Source of the DNA: Actinomadura livida
GTDB taxonomy: Bacteria > Actinomycetota > Actinomycetes > Streptosporangiales > Streptosporangiaceae
DNA: 64,000 nucleotides
Assembly: GCF_014648675.1 (NCBI RefSeq)
Contig: NZ_BMRO01000004.1
Location: 432,860-496,859 of the forward strand
Direction of reading: 5' to 3'
In this document: piece by piece, positions 1 to 8,441 of the stretch
How the letters are laid out: every line of letters starts with the position of its first letter
Position numbering within the stretch: the stretch's first letter is position 1
Notes under the pieces: model-generated
The model's database searches: none
Told to the model about the DNA's origin: nothing
The model's input: the letters and a program-made list of their open reading frames with translations, nothing else
Program-made: the position numbers and the translations under genes

Positions 1-339
1 GACGAGGCGGCGCTGTGGCGCCCGATCGGCGACCCGGAGACGATGCGGGCCCAGATCCGGCACATCGTCGAGCTGTGCCGGCGGCCGAACGTCACCGTGC
101 AGATCGCGCCGTTCGGGATCTGCGGGCGCGTCGCGGGCGACGGGCCGCTCACCCTCGTCCGGTTCCCGCAGCAGGGCCTGGCCGACATGGTGTACCTGGA
201 GCGGGCGAACAGCGGCGTGTACCCCGTCCGGCCGCAGGAGGTCGAGCGGCACTGGCACGTCTTCAACACCCTGGTGACCGAGGCGTCCCCTCCCGAGCGC
301 ACGCCGCGCATTCTGGCCGGCATCCTCGCCACCTACTGA
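1..339 (+). CDS. DUF5753 (Scr1-type) regulator, C-terminal fragment
   Basis: The open frame runs from the first base of the window to TGA at 337-339, so the gene begins upstream and only about 112 C-terminal residues are visible. The stretch with 'VTVQIAPFG', a middle part ending in 'DMVYLE' and a final region rich in E/R matches the C-terminal ligand-like domain (DUF5753) found in actinobacterial XRE-HTH regulators of the Scr1 type. The helix-turn-helix itself would lie outside the window. A hairpin followed by a T-rich tract lies 12 bases after the stop. Family call is from remembered sequence patterns; moderately sure. Confidence 0.75.
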   Translation, partial: DEAALWRPIGDPETMRAQIRHIVELCRRPNVTVQIAPFGICGRVAGDGPLTLVRFPQQGLADMVYLERANSGVYPVRPQEVERHWHVFNTLVTEASPPERTPRILAGILATY

Positions 340-350
340 GCCATTCGAGC

Positions 351-378
351 AGGCCGTTCCCAGCGGCCTTTCCTTTTC
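351..378 (+). terminator. Rho-independent terminator after the DUF5753 gene
   Basis: AGGCCG (351-356) pairs with CGGCCT (364-369) around a 7-nt loop and is followed by TTCCTTTTC. The short stem plus T-rich tail just after the stop codon fits an intrinsic terminator separating this gene from the hopanoid operon. Confidence 0.55.
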
Positions 379-458
379 GGACCGTTCCAGTCCAACCGGC
401 GACCGGAACGGGCGGCAGGATCGGCGATCACGCACTCCCGGCTGACCACTTCCGGCCT

Positions 459-479
459 ATATCCATAAATAATGGATAT
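459..479. promoter_or_regulatory. AT-rich palindrome upstream of the hopanoid operon
   Basis: ATATCCAT (459-466) and ATGGATAT (472-479) are perfect inverted repeats around AAATA, an AT island in a 70 % GC region, 133 bases before hpnC. It may hold the promoter -10 region or an operator. A Shine-Dalgarno-like AGGAGG follows at 482-487 with no start codon at a suitable distance. The rest of 340-611 shows no gene apart from the terminator at 351-378. Confidence 0.45.
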
Positions 480-611
480 TCAGGAGGAATCGCACGGCAC
501 TCCGGGGACGTACGGCACAGGGGCCTCCCGCGACGCCCGTGTTTACCGGCCGGCCATCCGGTTACCGGGCATCACTGACGCCCTCCTCGCCGCCGCCGTC
601 GAAGGAACGCC

Positions 612-1469
612 ATGTCCGTCCGCGAGCGCTTGTGGAATGGGTCCGAGGAACGCCGGTCCCGGGACGAACTCCAGGCCGGGGAGAACTTCCCCGTCGCCAC
701 GCGCCTGCTGCCGGCGCGGTACCGCGCGCACCTGCTCAACGTGTACGGCTACGCCCGGCTCGTGGACGACATCGGCGACGAGGCGCCGCCCGCCGAGCGG
801 CCCGCGCTGCTCGACCTGGTCGAGCGCGACCTCGACCGGATCTACGCGGGCGCCCGCCCGGAGTTCCCGGTGATGCGCGACCTGGCCCGGACGGTCACCG
901 CCCGATCCATCCCGGCGGACCCCTTCCGCCGCCTCCTGGAGGCCAACCGCCGCGACCAGGACGTCACCCGCTACGAGACGTTCGGCGACCTGCTCGGCTA
1001 CTGCACGCTGTCCGCCGATCCGGTCGGGCGCATCGTCCTGCACGTGTTCGGCGCCGCCACCCCCGGCCGGATCGCGCTGTCCGACCGGGTCTGCAGCGCG
1101 CTCCAGATCATCGAGCACTGCCAGGACGCAGGCGAGGACCTCCGCAACGGCCGCGTCTACCTGCCTGCCGAGGACCTGCGCCGGTTCGGGTGCGCGGAGG
1201 ACGACCTGGCCGCCGCCGTCACCCCGACCCGGCTGCGGGGCGTGCTCGCCCTCCAGGCGGGCCGGGCGGCGCGGCTGCTGGACGAGGGCGAGGCGCTGAC
1301 CGGCCGGCTCCGCGGCTTCGCGCGGATCGCCGTCGCGGGCTACATCGCCGGCGGCCGGGCGGCGCTCGCCGCGCTGGAGCGCGAGGCGTACGACGTCCTG
1401 GGAGGCCCCCCGCGCCCGAGGAAGGCGCGGCTGCTCGCCGAGTGGTCGCGGACGCTGGGAAGGAGCTGA
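612..1469 (+). CDS. hpnC: Hydroxysqualene synthase HpnC
   Basis: 285-residue trans-isoprenyl diphosphate synthase-like protein. In the three-enzyme hopanoid route HpnC converts presqualene diphosphate to hydroxysqualene. The first Asp-rich motif is at residues 52-56 (DDIGD). The second region (about 170-185) reads 'CQDAGEDLRNGRVYLP', the altered form typical of HpnC, whereas HpnD keeps a canonical second motif. AAGGAA 601-606 precedes the ATG at 612. It is the first gene of a tight operon; hpnD starts 4 bases after its stop. Function follows from family and order and is well supported. Confidence 0.92.
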   Translation: MSVRERLWNGSEERRSRDELQAGENFPVATRLLPARYRAHLLNVYGYARLVDDIGDEAPPAERPALLDLVERDLDRIYAGARPEFPVMRDLARTVTARSIPADPFRRLLEANRRDQDVTRYETFGDLLGYCTLSADPVGRIVLHVFGAATPGRIALSDRVCSALQIIEHCQDAGEDLRNGRVYLPAEDLRRFGCAEDDLAAAVTPTRLRGVLALQAGRAARLLDEGEALTGRLRGFARIAVAGYIAGGRAALAALEREAYDVLGGPPRPRKARLLAEWSRTLGRS

Positions 1470-1473
1470 CGAG

Positions 1474-2349
1474 ATGGACGAGGCCGGAGTGGGGACGGCC
1501 GGCGCCTACCGGCACTGCGCGGGGGTCGTCCGTTCGCAGGCGCGCAACTTCGCCTACGGGATCCGGCTGCTCCCCGGCCCGAAACGCCGGGCGCTGAGCG
1601 CCGTCTACGCCTTCGCCCGGCGGATCGACGACATCGGCGACGACCACGGGGCACCGGCCGCGGACCGGCTCGCGAAGCTGGCGGACGAGCGCGCGCGGCT
1701 CGCCGACCCGGCCGCCCATCCGGCCGATCCCGTGCTGGTGGCGCTGGCCGACGCGGCGCGCCGCCACCCGATCCCGCTCGACGCGTTCGGGGAGCTCATC
1801 GACGGCTGCGAGGCCGACGTCCGCGGCGCGGGCTACGACACCTTCGACGACCTGCTGTGGTACTGCCGGTGCGTCGCGGGCGCCGTCGGCCGCCTGTCGC
1901 TCGGCGTGTTCGGCACCGCCGACCCGGAGACGGCCGTCCCGCGCGCCGACGCGCTCGGCGTCGCGCTGCAGCTCACGAACATCCTGCGGGACGTCCGGGA
2001 GGACGGGGAGAACGGGCGCGTCTACCTCCCGGCCAAGGACCTCGCCCGGTTCGGGTGCACGCTGCACCGGGACGAGCGCGGCCGCCCGGCCGACCCGCCG
2101 GAGCGGCTGGCGGCGCTCGTCCGGTTCGAGGCGTCCCGCGCGGAGGAGTGGTACGCCACCGGGCTGAAGCTGCTGCCCATGCTCGACCGCCGCAGCGCGG
2201 CCTGCGCCGGGGCGATGGCGGGCATCTACCGGCACCTGCTGCGGCGCATCACCGCGGACCCCCTCGCGGCGCTGGAGAGGCGCACGTCCCTGCCGGGCTG
2301 GGAGAAGGCCGCCGTGTCCGCCAAGGCGATGGCGGGGCTCCGCCGATGA
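1474..2349 (+). CDS. hpnD: Presqualene diphosphate synthase HpnD
   Basis: 291-residue squalene/phytoene synthase-family enzyme that joins two farnesyl-PP to presqualene diphosphate, the first committed hopanoid step. The first Asp-rich motif is at residues 52-56 (DDIGD) within 'YAFARRIDDIGDD'. The second is at 173-177 within 'NILRDVREDGENGRVYLP', the intact Mg-diphosphate-binding form. Its stop overlaps the hpnE start (ATGA at 2346-2349), indicating translational coupling. No farnesyl-PP synthase gene is present in the visible cluster, so substrate must come from elsewhere in the genome. Confidence 0.92.
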   Translation: MDEAGVGTAGAYRHCAGVVRSQARNFAYGIRLLPGPKRRALSAVYAFARRIDDIGDDHGAPAADRLAKLADERARLADPAAHPADPVLVALADAARRHPIPLDAFGELIDGCEADVRGAGYDTFDDLLWYCRCVAGAVGRLSLGVFGTADPETAVPRADALGVALQLTNILRDVREDGENGRVYLPAKDLARFGCTLHRDERGRPADPPERLAALVRFEASRAEEWYATGLKLLPMLDRRSAACAGAMAGIYRHLLRRITADPLAALERRTSLPGWEKAAVSAKAMAGLRR

Positions 2350-3692
2350 GCGCCGTCGGAGACCGGGAAGGACACGTCGCCATCGTCGGCGGCGGCCTCG
2401 CCGGCATCACGGCGGCGCTCGCGCTGCAGGAGACGGGCGTGCGGACGACGATCTACGAGGCGCGCCCCCGGCTCGGCGGCGCCACGCACTCCTTCGAGCG
2501 CGACGGGCTCACCGTCGACAACGGGCAGCACATCTTCCTGAAGTGCTGCACGGCGTACCGGGGGCTGCTGGAGCGGCTGGACGCGCTGGAGCGGGTCGAC
2601 GTCCAGGACCGCTTCGACGTCCGCGTCCTCACCCCGGACGGCGCGCACGGCCGGCTCCGCCGCGCCAAGGCGCCCGGCCCGCTGCACTTCATGCCCGCGC
2701 TCGCCCGCTACGCGCTGCTCCCGCCCGCCGACCGGCTGCGCGCCGTCCGCGCGTCGCTGGCGCTCCAGCGCCTCGACCCCGCCGACCCGTCCCTCGACGG
2801 GATCGCCATGGGCCGCTGGCTCGCCCGCCACGGGCAGCGGCCGGAAGCCCGGCGGGCGCTGTGGGAGCTGTTCGTGACCGCCGCGCTCAACATCGGGCTG
2901 GACGACGCCGCGCTCGGCCCCGCCGCGATGGTCTGCCAGACGGCGCTGCTCGGCCGGTCCGACGCCGCGGACATCGGCGTCGCGTCCGTCCCGCTCGGCG
3001 ACCTGCACGGCACGGTCGCGGCGGCGAAGATCGAGCGGGACGGCGGCCGGATCCACCTCGGCGCGAAGGCGACGGCGATCGAGGCCGGGCCGAAGCTGGT
3101 GGTGAACGGCGCCCCGGTCACCGCGGACGCCGTCGTCGTCGCGGTGCCGCACCGGCAGGCGGCCGGGCTCGTCCCGGCGGAGGCGTGCCCGGACCGCGAG
3201 CGCTGGGCGGGCCTCGGCTCCAGCCCCATCGTCAACGTCCACGTCCTCTACGACCGGCCGGTAATGGACGTGCCGTTCGCCGCGGCGGTCGGCTCGCCCG
3301 TCCAGTGGGTGTTCGACCGGACCGCGGTGAGCGGCCTGACCGGCGGCCAGTACCTCGCGGTCTCGGTGTCGGCGGCCGACGACCGGATCGACACGCCGAC
3401 CGCGGAGCTGCGCCGGGTGTACCTCGCCGAGCTGGCACGGCTGTTCCCGGCCGCCCGCCGGGCGCGCGTCACCGACTTCTTCGTCACGCGGGAACGGCAC
3501 GCCACGTTCCGGCAGGGCCCCGGCAGCGGCGAGCTGCGTCCCGCGTCCGCGACCCGGCTGCCGTGGCTGTTCCTCGCCGGCGCGTGGACCGACACGGGCT
3601 GGCCCGACACGATGGAGGGCGCCGTGCGCAGCGGCCTCACCGCCGCCCGCCTCGTCCGCCGGCACCTCCGCTCGACCGCGCAGAACCACTGA
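2346..3692 (+). CDS. hpnE: Hydroxysqualene dehydroxylase HpnE
   Basis: 448-residue FAD-dependent amine-oxidase-like flavoprotein that reduces hydroxysqualene to squalene. The N-terminal dinucleotide-binding motif GGGLAG is at residues 15-20 and is followed by 'YEARPRLGG'. The C-terminal FAD motif region reads 'FLAGAWTDTGWPDTMEGAV', as in phytoene desaturase/HpnE relatives. The ATG at 2346 overlaps the hpnD stop. A longer reading of this frame begins at 1857, but it would lie inside hpnD and is not coding. shc begins 22 bases downstream. Confidence 0.9.
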   Translation: MSAVGDREGHVAIVGGGLAGITAALALQETGVRTTIYEARPRLGGATHSFERDGLTVDNGQHIFLKCCTAYRGLLERLDALERVDVQDRFDVRVLTPDGAHGRLRRAKAPGPLHFMPALARYALLPPADRLRAVRASLALQRLDPADPSLDGIAMGRWLARHGQRPEARRALWELFVTAALNIGLDDAALGPAAMVCQTALLGRSDAADIGVASVPLGDLHGTVAAAKIERDGGRIHLGAKATAIEAGPKLVVNGAPVTADAVVVAVPHRQAAGLVPAEACPDRERWAGLGSSPIVNVHVLYDRPVMDVPFAAAVGSPVQWVFDRTAVSGLTGGQYLAVSVSAADDRIDTPTAELRRVYLAELARLFPAARRARVTDFFVTRERHATFRQGPGSGELRPASATRLPWLFLAGAWTDTGWPDTMEGAVRSGLTAARLVRRHLRSTAQNH

Positions 3693-3714
3693 CCGGGAGG
3701 GAAGGGAGCGCTCC

Positions 3715-5595
3715 ATGACCACGATCGAGGCGCCGGGACTCACCGGCGCGGCGGCGGCCGCCGTCGAGGCCGCCCGCGACCACCTGCTCGGCCTGCAGTC
3801 GCCCGAGGGGTGGTGGAAGGCGGAGCTGGAGACCAACGTGACCATGGACGCCGAGGACCTGTTGCTCCGCCAGTTCCTCGGCATCCGCGCCGACGGCGAG
3901 ACCCGCGAGGCGGCGCGCTGGATCAGGTCGCGGCAGCGCGACGACGGCACGTGGGCGAACTTCTTCGGCGGCCCGCCCGACCTGTCGACCACGATCGAGG
4001 CGTACGTCGCGCTGCGGCTGGCCGGCGACCCCGCCGGCGCCGCGCACATGCGGCGCGCCGCCGGCTGCGTGCGTGAGGCCGGCGGGATCGAGGCGAGCCG
4101 CGTGTTCACCCGCATCTGGCTCGCGCTGTTCGGGCAGTGGTCGTGGGACGACCTGCCCGTCATGCCGCCCGAGCTGATGTTCCTGCCGAGCCGGGTGCCG
4201 CTGAACGTCTACGACTGGGCGTGCTGGGCGCGGCAGACGATTGTCCCGCTGACGGTCCTCGGGTCGCTGCGTCCCGTCCGGACGCTGCCGTTCGACCTGG
4301 CCGAGCTGCGGTCCGGGGTGCGTCCCGCTCAGGACGCGAAGGGCTGGGGACGAGTGTTCACCACGCTCGACCGCGCCCTGCACGTGTACGAGAAGCGCCC
4401 GGTCCGGCCGCTGCGCACCGCCGCGCTGCGCCGCGCCGCCGAGTGGATCATCGCCCGGCAGGAGGCCGACGGCTGCTGGGGCGGCATCCAGCCGCCGTGG
4501 GTGTACTCGCTGATGGCCCTGCACGAGCTGGGCTACGGCCTCGACCACCCGGTCGTCCGGCGCGGCCTCGCCGGGCTCGACCGGTTCACGATCAGGGACG
4601 AGAAGGGCCGCCGCCTGGAGGCGTGCCAGTCGCCGGTCTGGGACACGGTCCTGGCGATGAACGCCCTCTCCGACGCGGGGACGCCGCCGGGCGACCCGGC
4701 CCTGCTCCGGGCCGCGCGCTGGGTCGCCGCCGAGGAGGTCCGCGGCCCGGGGGACTGGCAGGTGCGCCGCCCGTCCCTCCCGCCGGGCGGCTGGGCCTTC
4801 GAGTTCGACAACGACGTCTACCCCGACACCGACGACACCGCCGAAGCGATCCTCGCCCTGCGCAGGTCCGGCCTCCCGGGCGCGGCGGAGCCGATCGGCC
4901 GGGCCGTCCGCTGGCTGGCGGGCATGGCCTCGCGCGACGGCGGCTTCGGCGCCTTCGACGCCGACAACACCCGCGAGCTGTGCACGAGGCTGCCCTTCTG
5001 CGACTTCGGCGCGGTCATCGACCCGCCGTCCGCGGACGTCACCGCCCATGTCGTCGAGGCCCTCGCCAAGGAGGGGCACGCGCGGACGACCGTGGTCAAG
5101 CGGGCCGTGGTGTGGCTGCTGAAGGCGCAGGAGGCCGACGGCTCCTGGTTCGGGCGCTGGGGGGCCAACCACGTCTACGGGACCGGGAGCGTGGTGCCCG
5201 CGCTCATCGCCGCCGGCGTCCGCCCGGACAAGCCCGCGATCCGCCGGGCCGTGGGCTGGCTGGAGGAGCACCAGAACGACGACGGCGGCTGGGGCGAGGA
5301 CCTGCGCTCCTACGACGACCCGGCGTGGATCGGGCGGGGGGCGTCCACGCCGTCCCAGACCGCCTGGGCGCTGCTCGCGCTGCTCGCCGCCGGGGAGCGC
5401 TCCGCGGCCGTGGACGGCGGCGTCCGGTGGCTCGTCGACCACCAGCGCCCGGACGGGAACTGGGACGAGGAGCACTTCACCGGCACCGGTTTCCCCGGCG
5501 ACTTCTACATCAATTACCACCTCTACCGGCTCGTGTTCCCGATCAGCGCCCTGGGCCGTTACGTGGCAGCGTCGAACGAGGTTCGCGAATCATGA
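3715..5595 (+). CDS. shc: Squalene-hopene cyclase
   Basis: 626-residue class II triterpene cyclase, the normal size for bacterial Shc, which cyclises squalene to hopene/hopanol at the membrane. The catalytic acid motif DTDD is at residues 371-374. Several QW repeats occur, for example 'DDGTWANFF' near 77-84, 'ADGCWGG' near 251, 'DGSWFGRWG' and 'DGGWGED' toward the C-terminus. 'PGDFYINYHLYRLVFP' is close to the C-terminal end. GGGAGGGAAGGGAG at 3694-3707 precedes the ATG. The stop overlaps hpnH (ATGA at 5592-5595). Confidence 0.96.
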   Translation: MTTIEAPGLTGAAAAAVEAARDHLLGLQSPEGWWKAELETNVTMDAEDLLLRQFLGIRADGETREAARWIRSRQRDDGTWANFFGGPPDLSTTIEAYVALRLAGDPAGAAHMRRAAGCVREAGGIEASRVFTRIWLALFGQWSWDDLPVMPPELMFLPSRVPLNVYDWACWARQTIVPLTVLGSLRPVRTLPFDLAELRSGVRPAQDAKGWGRVFTTLDRALHVYEKRPVRPLRTAALRRAAEWIIARQEADGCWGGIQPPWVYSLMALHELGYGLDHPVVRRGLAGLDRFTIRDEKGRRLEACQSPVWDTVLAMNALSDAGTPPGDPALLRAARWVAAEEVRGPGDWQVRRPSLPPGGWAFEFDNDVYPDTDDTAEAILALRRSGLPGAAEPIGRAVRWLAGMASRDGGFGAFDADNTRELCTRLPFCDFGAVIDPPSADVTAHVVEALAKEGHARTTVVKRAVVWLLKAQEADGSWFGRWGANHVYGTGSVVPALIAAGVRPDKPAIRRAVGWLEEHQNDDGGWGEDLRSYDDPAWIGRGASTPSQTAWALLALLAAGERSAAVDGGVRWLVDHQRPDGNWDEEHFTGTGFPGDFYINYHLYRLVFPISALGRYVAASNEVRES

Positions 5596-6596
5596 GCATT
5601 CCGTTGCGCCAGAGCGTCCGTGTCGGCACCCACATCCTCCGCAACAAGCTGCGGGGAAGGGACAAGTTCCCCCTGCTGCTCGAACTGGAGCCGCTCTTCG
5701 CCTGCAACCTCGCCTGCGCGGGCTGCGGCAAGATCCAGCACCCCGCCGACGTGCTGAAGCGGCGCATGCCCGTCGAGCAGGCCGTCGCCGCCGTCGAGGA
5801 GTGCGGCGCGCCCATGGTGTCCATCGCGGGCGGCGAGCCGCTCATGCACCCGCAGATCGACCGGATCGTGGCGGAGCTCGTCCGGCGCAGGAAGTTCGTC
5901 TTCCTGTGCACGAACGCCCTGCTCATCCCGAAGAAGATCGACAGGTTCGAGCCGTCGCCCTACTTCGCCTGGGCCGTGCACATCGACGGCCTGCGGGAAC
6001 GCCACGACGAATCCGTCTGCAAGGAGGGCGTCTTCGACGAGGCCGTGGCCGCCGTCCGGGAATGCCGGCGCCGCGGCTTCCGCGTCACGACCAACACGAC
6101 GTTCTTCAACACCGACACCCCGCAGACGGTCATCGAGGTCCTCGACTACCTCAACGACGACCTCGAGGTGGACGAGATGATGATCTCGCCGGGCTACGCC
6201 TACGACAAGGCGCCCGACCAGGAGCACTTCCTGGGCGTCCAGGAAACGCGGGAACTGTTCCGCAAGGCGTTCGCCGGCGGCAACCGGAAACGGTGGCGGC
6301 TCAACCATTCGCCCCTTTTCCTCGACTTCCTGGAGGGCAAGGTCGACTTCCCGTGCACGGCCTGGGCCATCCCGTCGTACTCGCTGTTCGGATGGCAGCG
6401 TCCCTGCTACCTGATGTCGGACGGCTACGCCCAGACCTACCGGGAACTCCTCGACGGGACCGACTGGGAGTCCTACGGCAGGGGCCGCGACCCCCGCTGC
6501 GCCAACTGCATGGCCCACTGCGGCTACGAGCCCACGGCGGTCTTCGGCACGGTCGGCTCCCTGAAGGAGTCGCTGAGGGCGCTCCGCAGCACGTAG
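5592..6596 (+). CDS. hpnH: Adenosyl-hopene transferase HpnH (radical SAM)
   Basis: 334-residue radical SAM enzyme that adds the 5'-deoxyadenosyl group to hopene, starting extended C35 hopanoid side-chain synthesis. The [4Fe-4S] cluster motif C38-x3-C42-x2-C45 lies in 'FACNLACAGCGK'. 'SIAGGEPLMHP' is the usual radical-SAM GGE region. The C-terminal half has more Cys, including 'RCANCMAHCGYEP'. It is the last gene of the hopanoid operon. HpnG, the next enzyme of the pathway, is not encoded beside it. Confidence 0.93.
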   Translation: MSIPLRQSVRVGTHILRNKLRGRDKFPLLLELEPLFACNLACAGCGKIQHPADVLKRRMPVEQAVAAVEECGAPMVSIAGGEPLMHPQIDRIVAELVRRRKFVFLCTNALLIPKKIDRFEPSPYFAWAVHIDGLRERHDESVCKEGVFDEAVAAVRECRRRGFRVTTNTTFFNTDTPQTVIEVLDYLNDDLEVDEMMISPGYAYDKAPDQEHFLGVQETRELFRKAFAGGNRKRWRLNHSPLFLDFLEGKVDFPCTAWAIPSYSLFGWQRPCYLMSDGYAQTYRELLDGTDWESYGRGRDPRCANCMAHCGYEPTAVFGTVGSLKESLRALRST

Positions 6597-6695
6597 CCGG
6601 CCGGAAGCCGAAGCCGTCGCGGCGTTCTGCGGCTTTTCCGGCGCGTCCGCAATACCATGATCCCGTAACCGGACCATGAACTGGACAGGGTGACC

Positions 6696-7508
6696 ATGGC
6701 GGACGAAACGCCGGAATGGCCTCCGGCCGAGCTCGACTTCGACAAGCCCACCATCGCCCGCGCCTACGACGCGCTGCTCGGGGGCAAGGACAACTTCGCC
6801 GTGGACCGCGCCCTGGCCGACCAGACGGCCGAGCTGATCCCGGGGCTGCGGGAGTCGGCGATCGAGAACCGCAAGGTCCTGGTCAGGGGCGTCCGGTACC
6901 TGGCGCGGGAAGCCGGGATGGACCAGTTCCTCGACCTCGGCAGCGGGCTGCCCACCGTCGAGAACACCCACGAGGTCGCGCAGCGCGAGAACCCCGGGGC
7001 CCGCGTCGTCTACGTCGACATCGACCCCCTGGTGTCGGTGCACGGGCGCGCCCTGCTCGCGAACAACGACGTCACCAAGGTGATGACCGCCGACGTCCGC
7101 GACCCGGGGGCCGTCCTGTCCGCGCCCGGGGTGAAGGGGTTCCTCGACTTCTCCCGCCCGGCCGTGATCATGCTGGTCGGGATGCTGCACTACCTCTCCC
7201 CGGACGTGGTCGACGACGTCGTCAGCGCCTACCGCGACGTCCTCGTCCCCGGGAGCCACCTGTTCATCACGTCCCTGGTCGACACCGGCCTCCCGCAGCA
7301 GCAGGAACTCGCCCGCATCACCCGCGAGAACCTCGAAGAGGGCTGGGCCCGCACGCCCGAGGAGATCGAGGCCCAGTTCGCCGGCTTCGAGCTGATCGAG
7401 CCCGGCGTGACCTATACGGCCCTGTGGCGTCCCGACGGCCCGGTCGACCCCGGCGACCTCGCCCCCGGCGAGCAGCTCGGGATGGCGGGCATCGCCGTCA
7501 AGCTCTGA
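6696..7508 (+). CDS. DUF574 / SAV2177-type SAM-dependent methyltransferase
   Basis: 270-residue member of the actinobacterial DUF574 family of predicted S-adenosylmethionine methyltransferases. Substrates are unknown. Visible signatures are 'RAYDALLGGKDNF' near the N-terminus, 'FLDLGSGLPT' (SAM-binding motif I), 'VVYVDIDPLV' and 'VGMLHYL'. The frame also opens at GTG 6690. ATG 6696 is preferred because AGGG (6687-6690) is then 5 bases upstream rather than overlapping the start. It stands alone between hpnH and a hairpin at 7541. Confidence 0.85.
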   Translation: MADETPEWPPAELDFDKPTIARAYDALLGGKDNFAVDRALADQTAELIPGLRESAIENRKVLVRGVRYLAREAGMDQFLDLGSGLPTVENTHEVAQRENPGARVVYVDIDPLVSVHGRALLANNDVTKVMTADVRDPGAVLSAPGVKGFLDFSRPAVIMLVGMLHYLSPDVVDDVVSAYRDVLVPGSHLFITSLVDTGLPQQQELARITRENLEEGWARTPEEIEAQFAGFELIEPGVTYTALWRPDGPVDPGDLAPGEQLGMAGIAVKL

Positions 7509-7540
7509 CGCGGGGCACGCGGTCCCCGTCCTCGACGTCC

Positions 7541-7561
7541 CCCGAGGTCGGGCGGGTTTTT
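7541..7561 (+). terminator. Probable terminator after the DUF574 gene
   Basis: CCCG (7541-7544) pairs with CGGG (7549-7552) around AGGT. It is followed by CGGG and a run of five T at 7557-7561. The stem is short, so confidence is limited. Confidence 0.45.
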
Positions 7562-7616
7562 CCTGCTCTGGTGGGGAAAGGCGGGAAAAAGCGTGAACAG
7601 TCGTGAGGGGGACGAC

Positions 7617-8018
7617 ATGCAGCACGATCATCTGATCGGTCAGGTCCAGGCACGCGCCCACCTGCGCAGCCGGGGGGAAGCCGAGACCGCCTGCCGCGCC
7701 ACACTCGAAACGCTCGGCGAGCGGCTGCCCGAGGGCCTCGCGGACAACCTCGCCGCGCAGCTGCCGCGCGAGATCGGCGAGCACCTGCGGCGCACCGAGG
7801 TGTTCGGCGGCGCCGGGACGGGCGAGCGCTTCGACCGGCACGACTTCATCGAGCGCGTCGCGGCCCGCTCCGGTGCGGACGACCCCCGGGCCGCCTACAT
7901 GGCGAGGGTCGTCCTGGAAGTGGTGGGGGAGGCCACCCAGGGCGGCATGATGAACAAGGTCAAGGACGCCCTCCCCGACGACATCCGGCAACTGGTGAGC
8001 GCGGGCAGCACCGGCTGA
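7617..8018 (+). CDS. DUF2267 domain protein
   Basis: 133-residue, mostly helical, soluble protein fitting DUF2267, a family of unknown function common in actinobacteria. The pattern includes 'ACRATLETLGERLPEG' followed by 'LPREIGEHLRR' and 'RVVLEVVGE'. Start choice: a GTG at 7593 is in frame, but GAGGGGG (7605-7611) sits 5 bases before ATG 7617, which is therefore preferred. It converges with the VOC gene; the two stops are only 12 bases apart. Confidence 0.8.
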   Translation: MQHDHLIGQVQARAHLRSRGEAETACRATLETLGERLPEGLADNLAAQLPREIGEHLRRTEVFGGAGTGERFDRHDFIERVAARSGADDPRAAYMARVVLEVVGEATQGGMMNKVKDALPDDIRQLVSAGSTG

Positions 8019-8029
8019 CGCGGGCCGGC

Positions 8030-8395
8030 CTACCGGCTCATGTCCACGACGCAGAAGGCGTTGCCGTCCGGGTCGGCGAGGACGACGAAGTCCGAGTCCG
8101 GCGGGTACAGGTCCCAGTCGATCCTGCTCGCCCCGAGGCCGACCAGGCGCTCGATCTCGGCCTCCTGCTCCTCCGTGGTGTCCACCAGCAGGTCCAGATG
8201 GATGCGCGGGTGCCGCTCCGCGGGCGTCTCGCTGAGCATCAGGCCCAGCGCCGGGCCCGACCCGTCGGCGTGCTCCAGCGTCCGCCACCTCGGTGTGGCC
8301 GACTTCTCCCACACCACGAGGTCGAGCGCGGAGGTCCAGAAGGTGACCGCGCGGGGAATGTCGTCCACACCGATAACGGGAAATAGTCGTGGCAT
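8030..8395 (-). CDS. VOC-family (glyoxalase/bleomycin-resistance-like) protein
   Basis: 121-residue vicinal-oxygen-chelate fold protein with two beta-alpha-beta-beta-beta units: 'FPVIGVDDIPRAVTFW' at the start and 'LADPDGNAFCVVD' at the end. Such proteins are metal-dependent enzymes or antibiotic-binding proteins; nothing here fixes the substrate. His and Glu residues in 'HPRIHLDLLVD' could act as metal ligands. It is divergent from the methyltransferase at 8442, with 46 bases between start codons. Confidence 0.85.
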   Translation of the reverse strand: MPRLFPVIGVDDIPRAVTFWTSALDLVVWEKSATPRWRTLEHADGSGPALGLMLSETPAERHPRIHLDLLVDTTEEQEAEIERLVGLGASRIDWDLYPPDSDFVVLADPDGNAFCVVDMSR

Positions 8396-8441
8396 GAGCC
8401 CAGTCTAGGTAGGGGCTCGCCGACCTATCGGGGTGAAAGAG

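Noticed and set aside
1857..2345. N-terminal extension of HpnE
   Set aside because: The extra residues lie inside hpnD in another frame and are not FAD-oxidoreductase sequence; ATG 2346 gives the family start.
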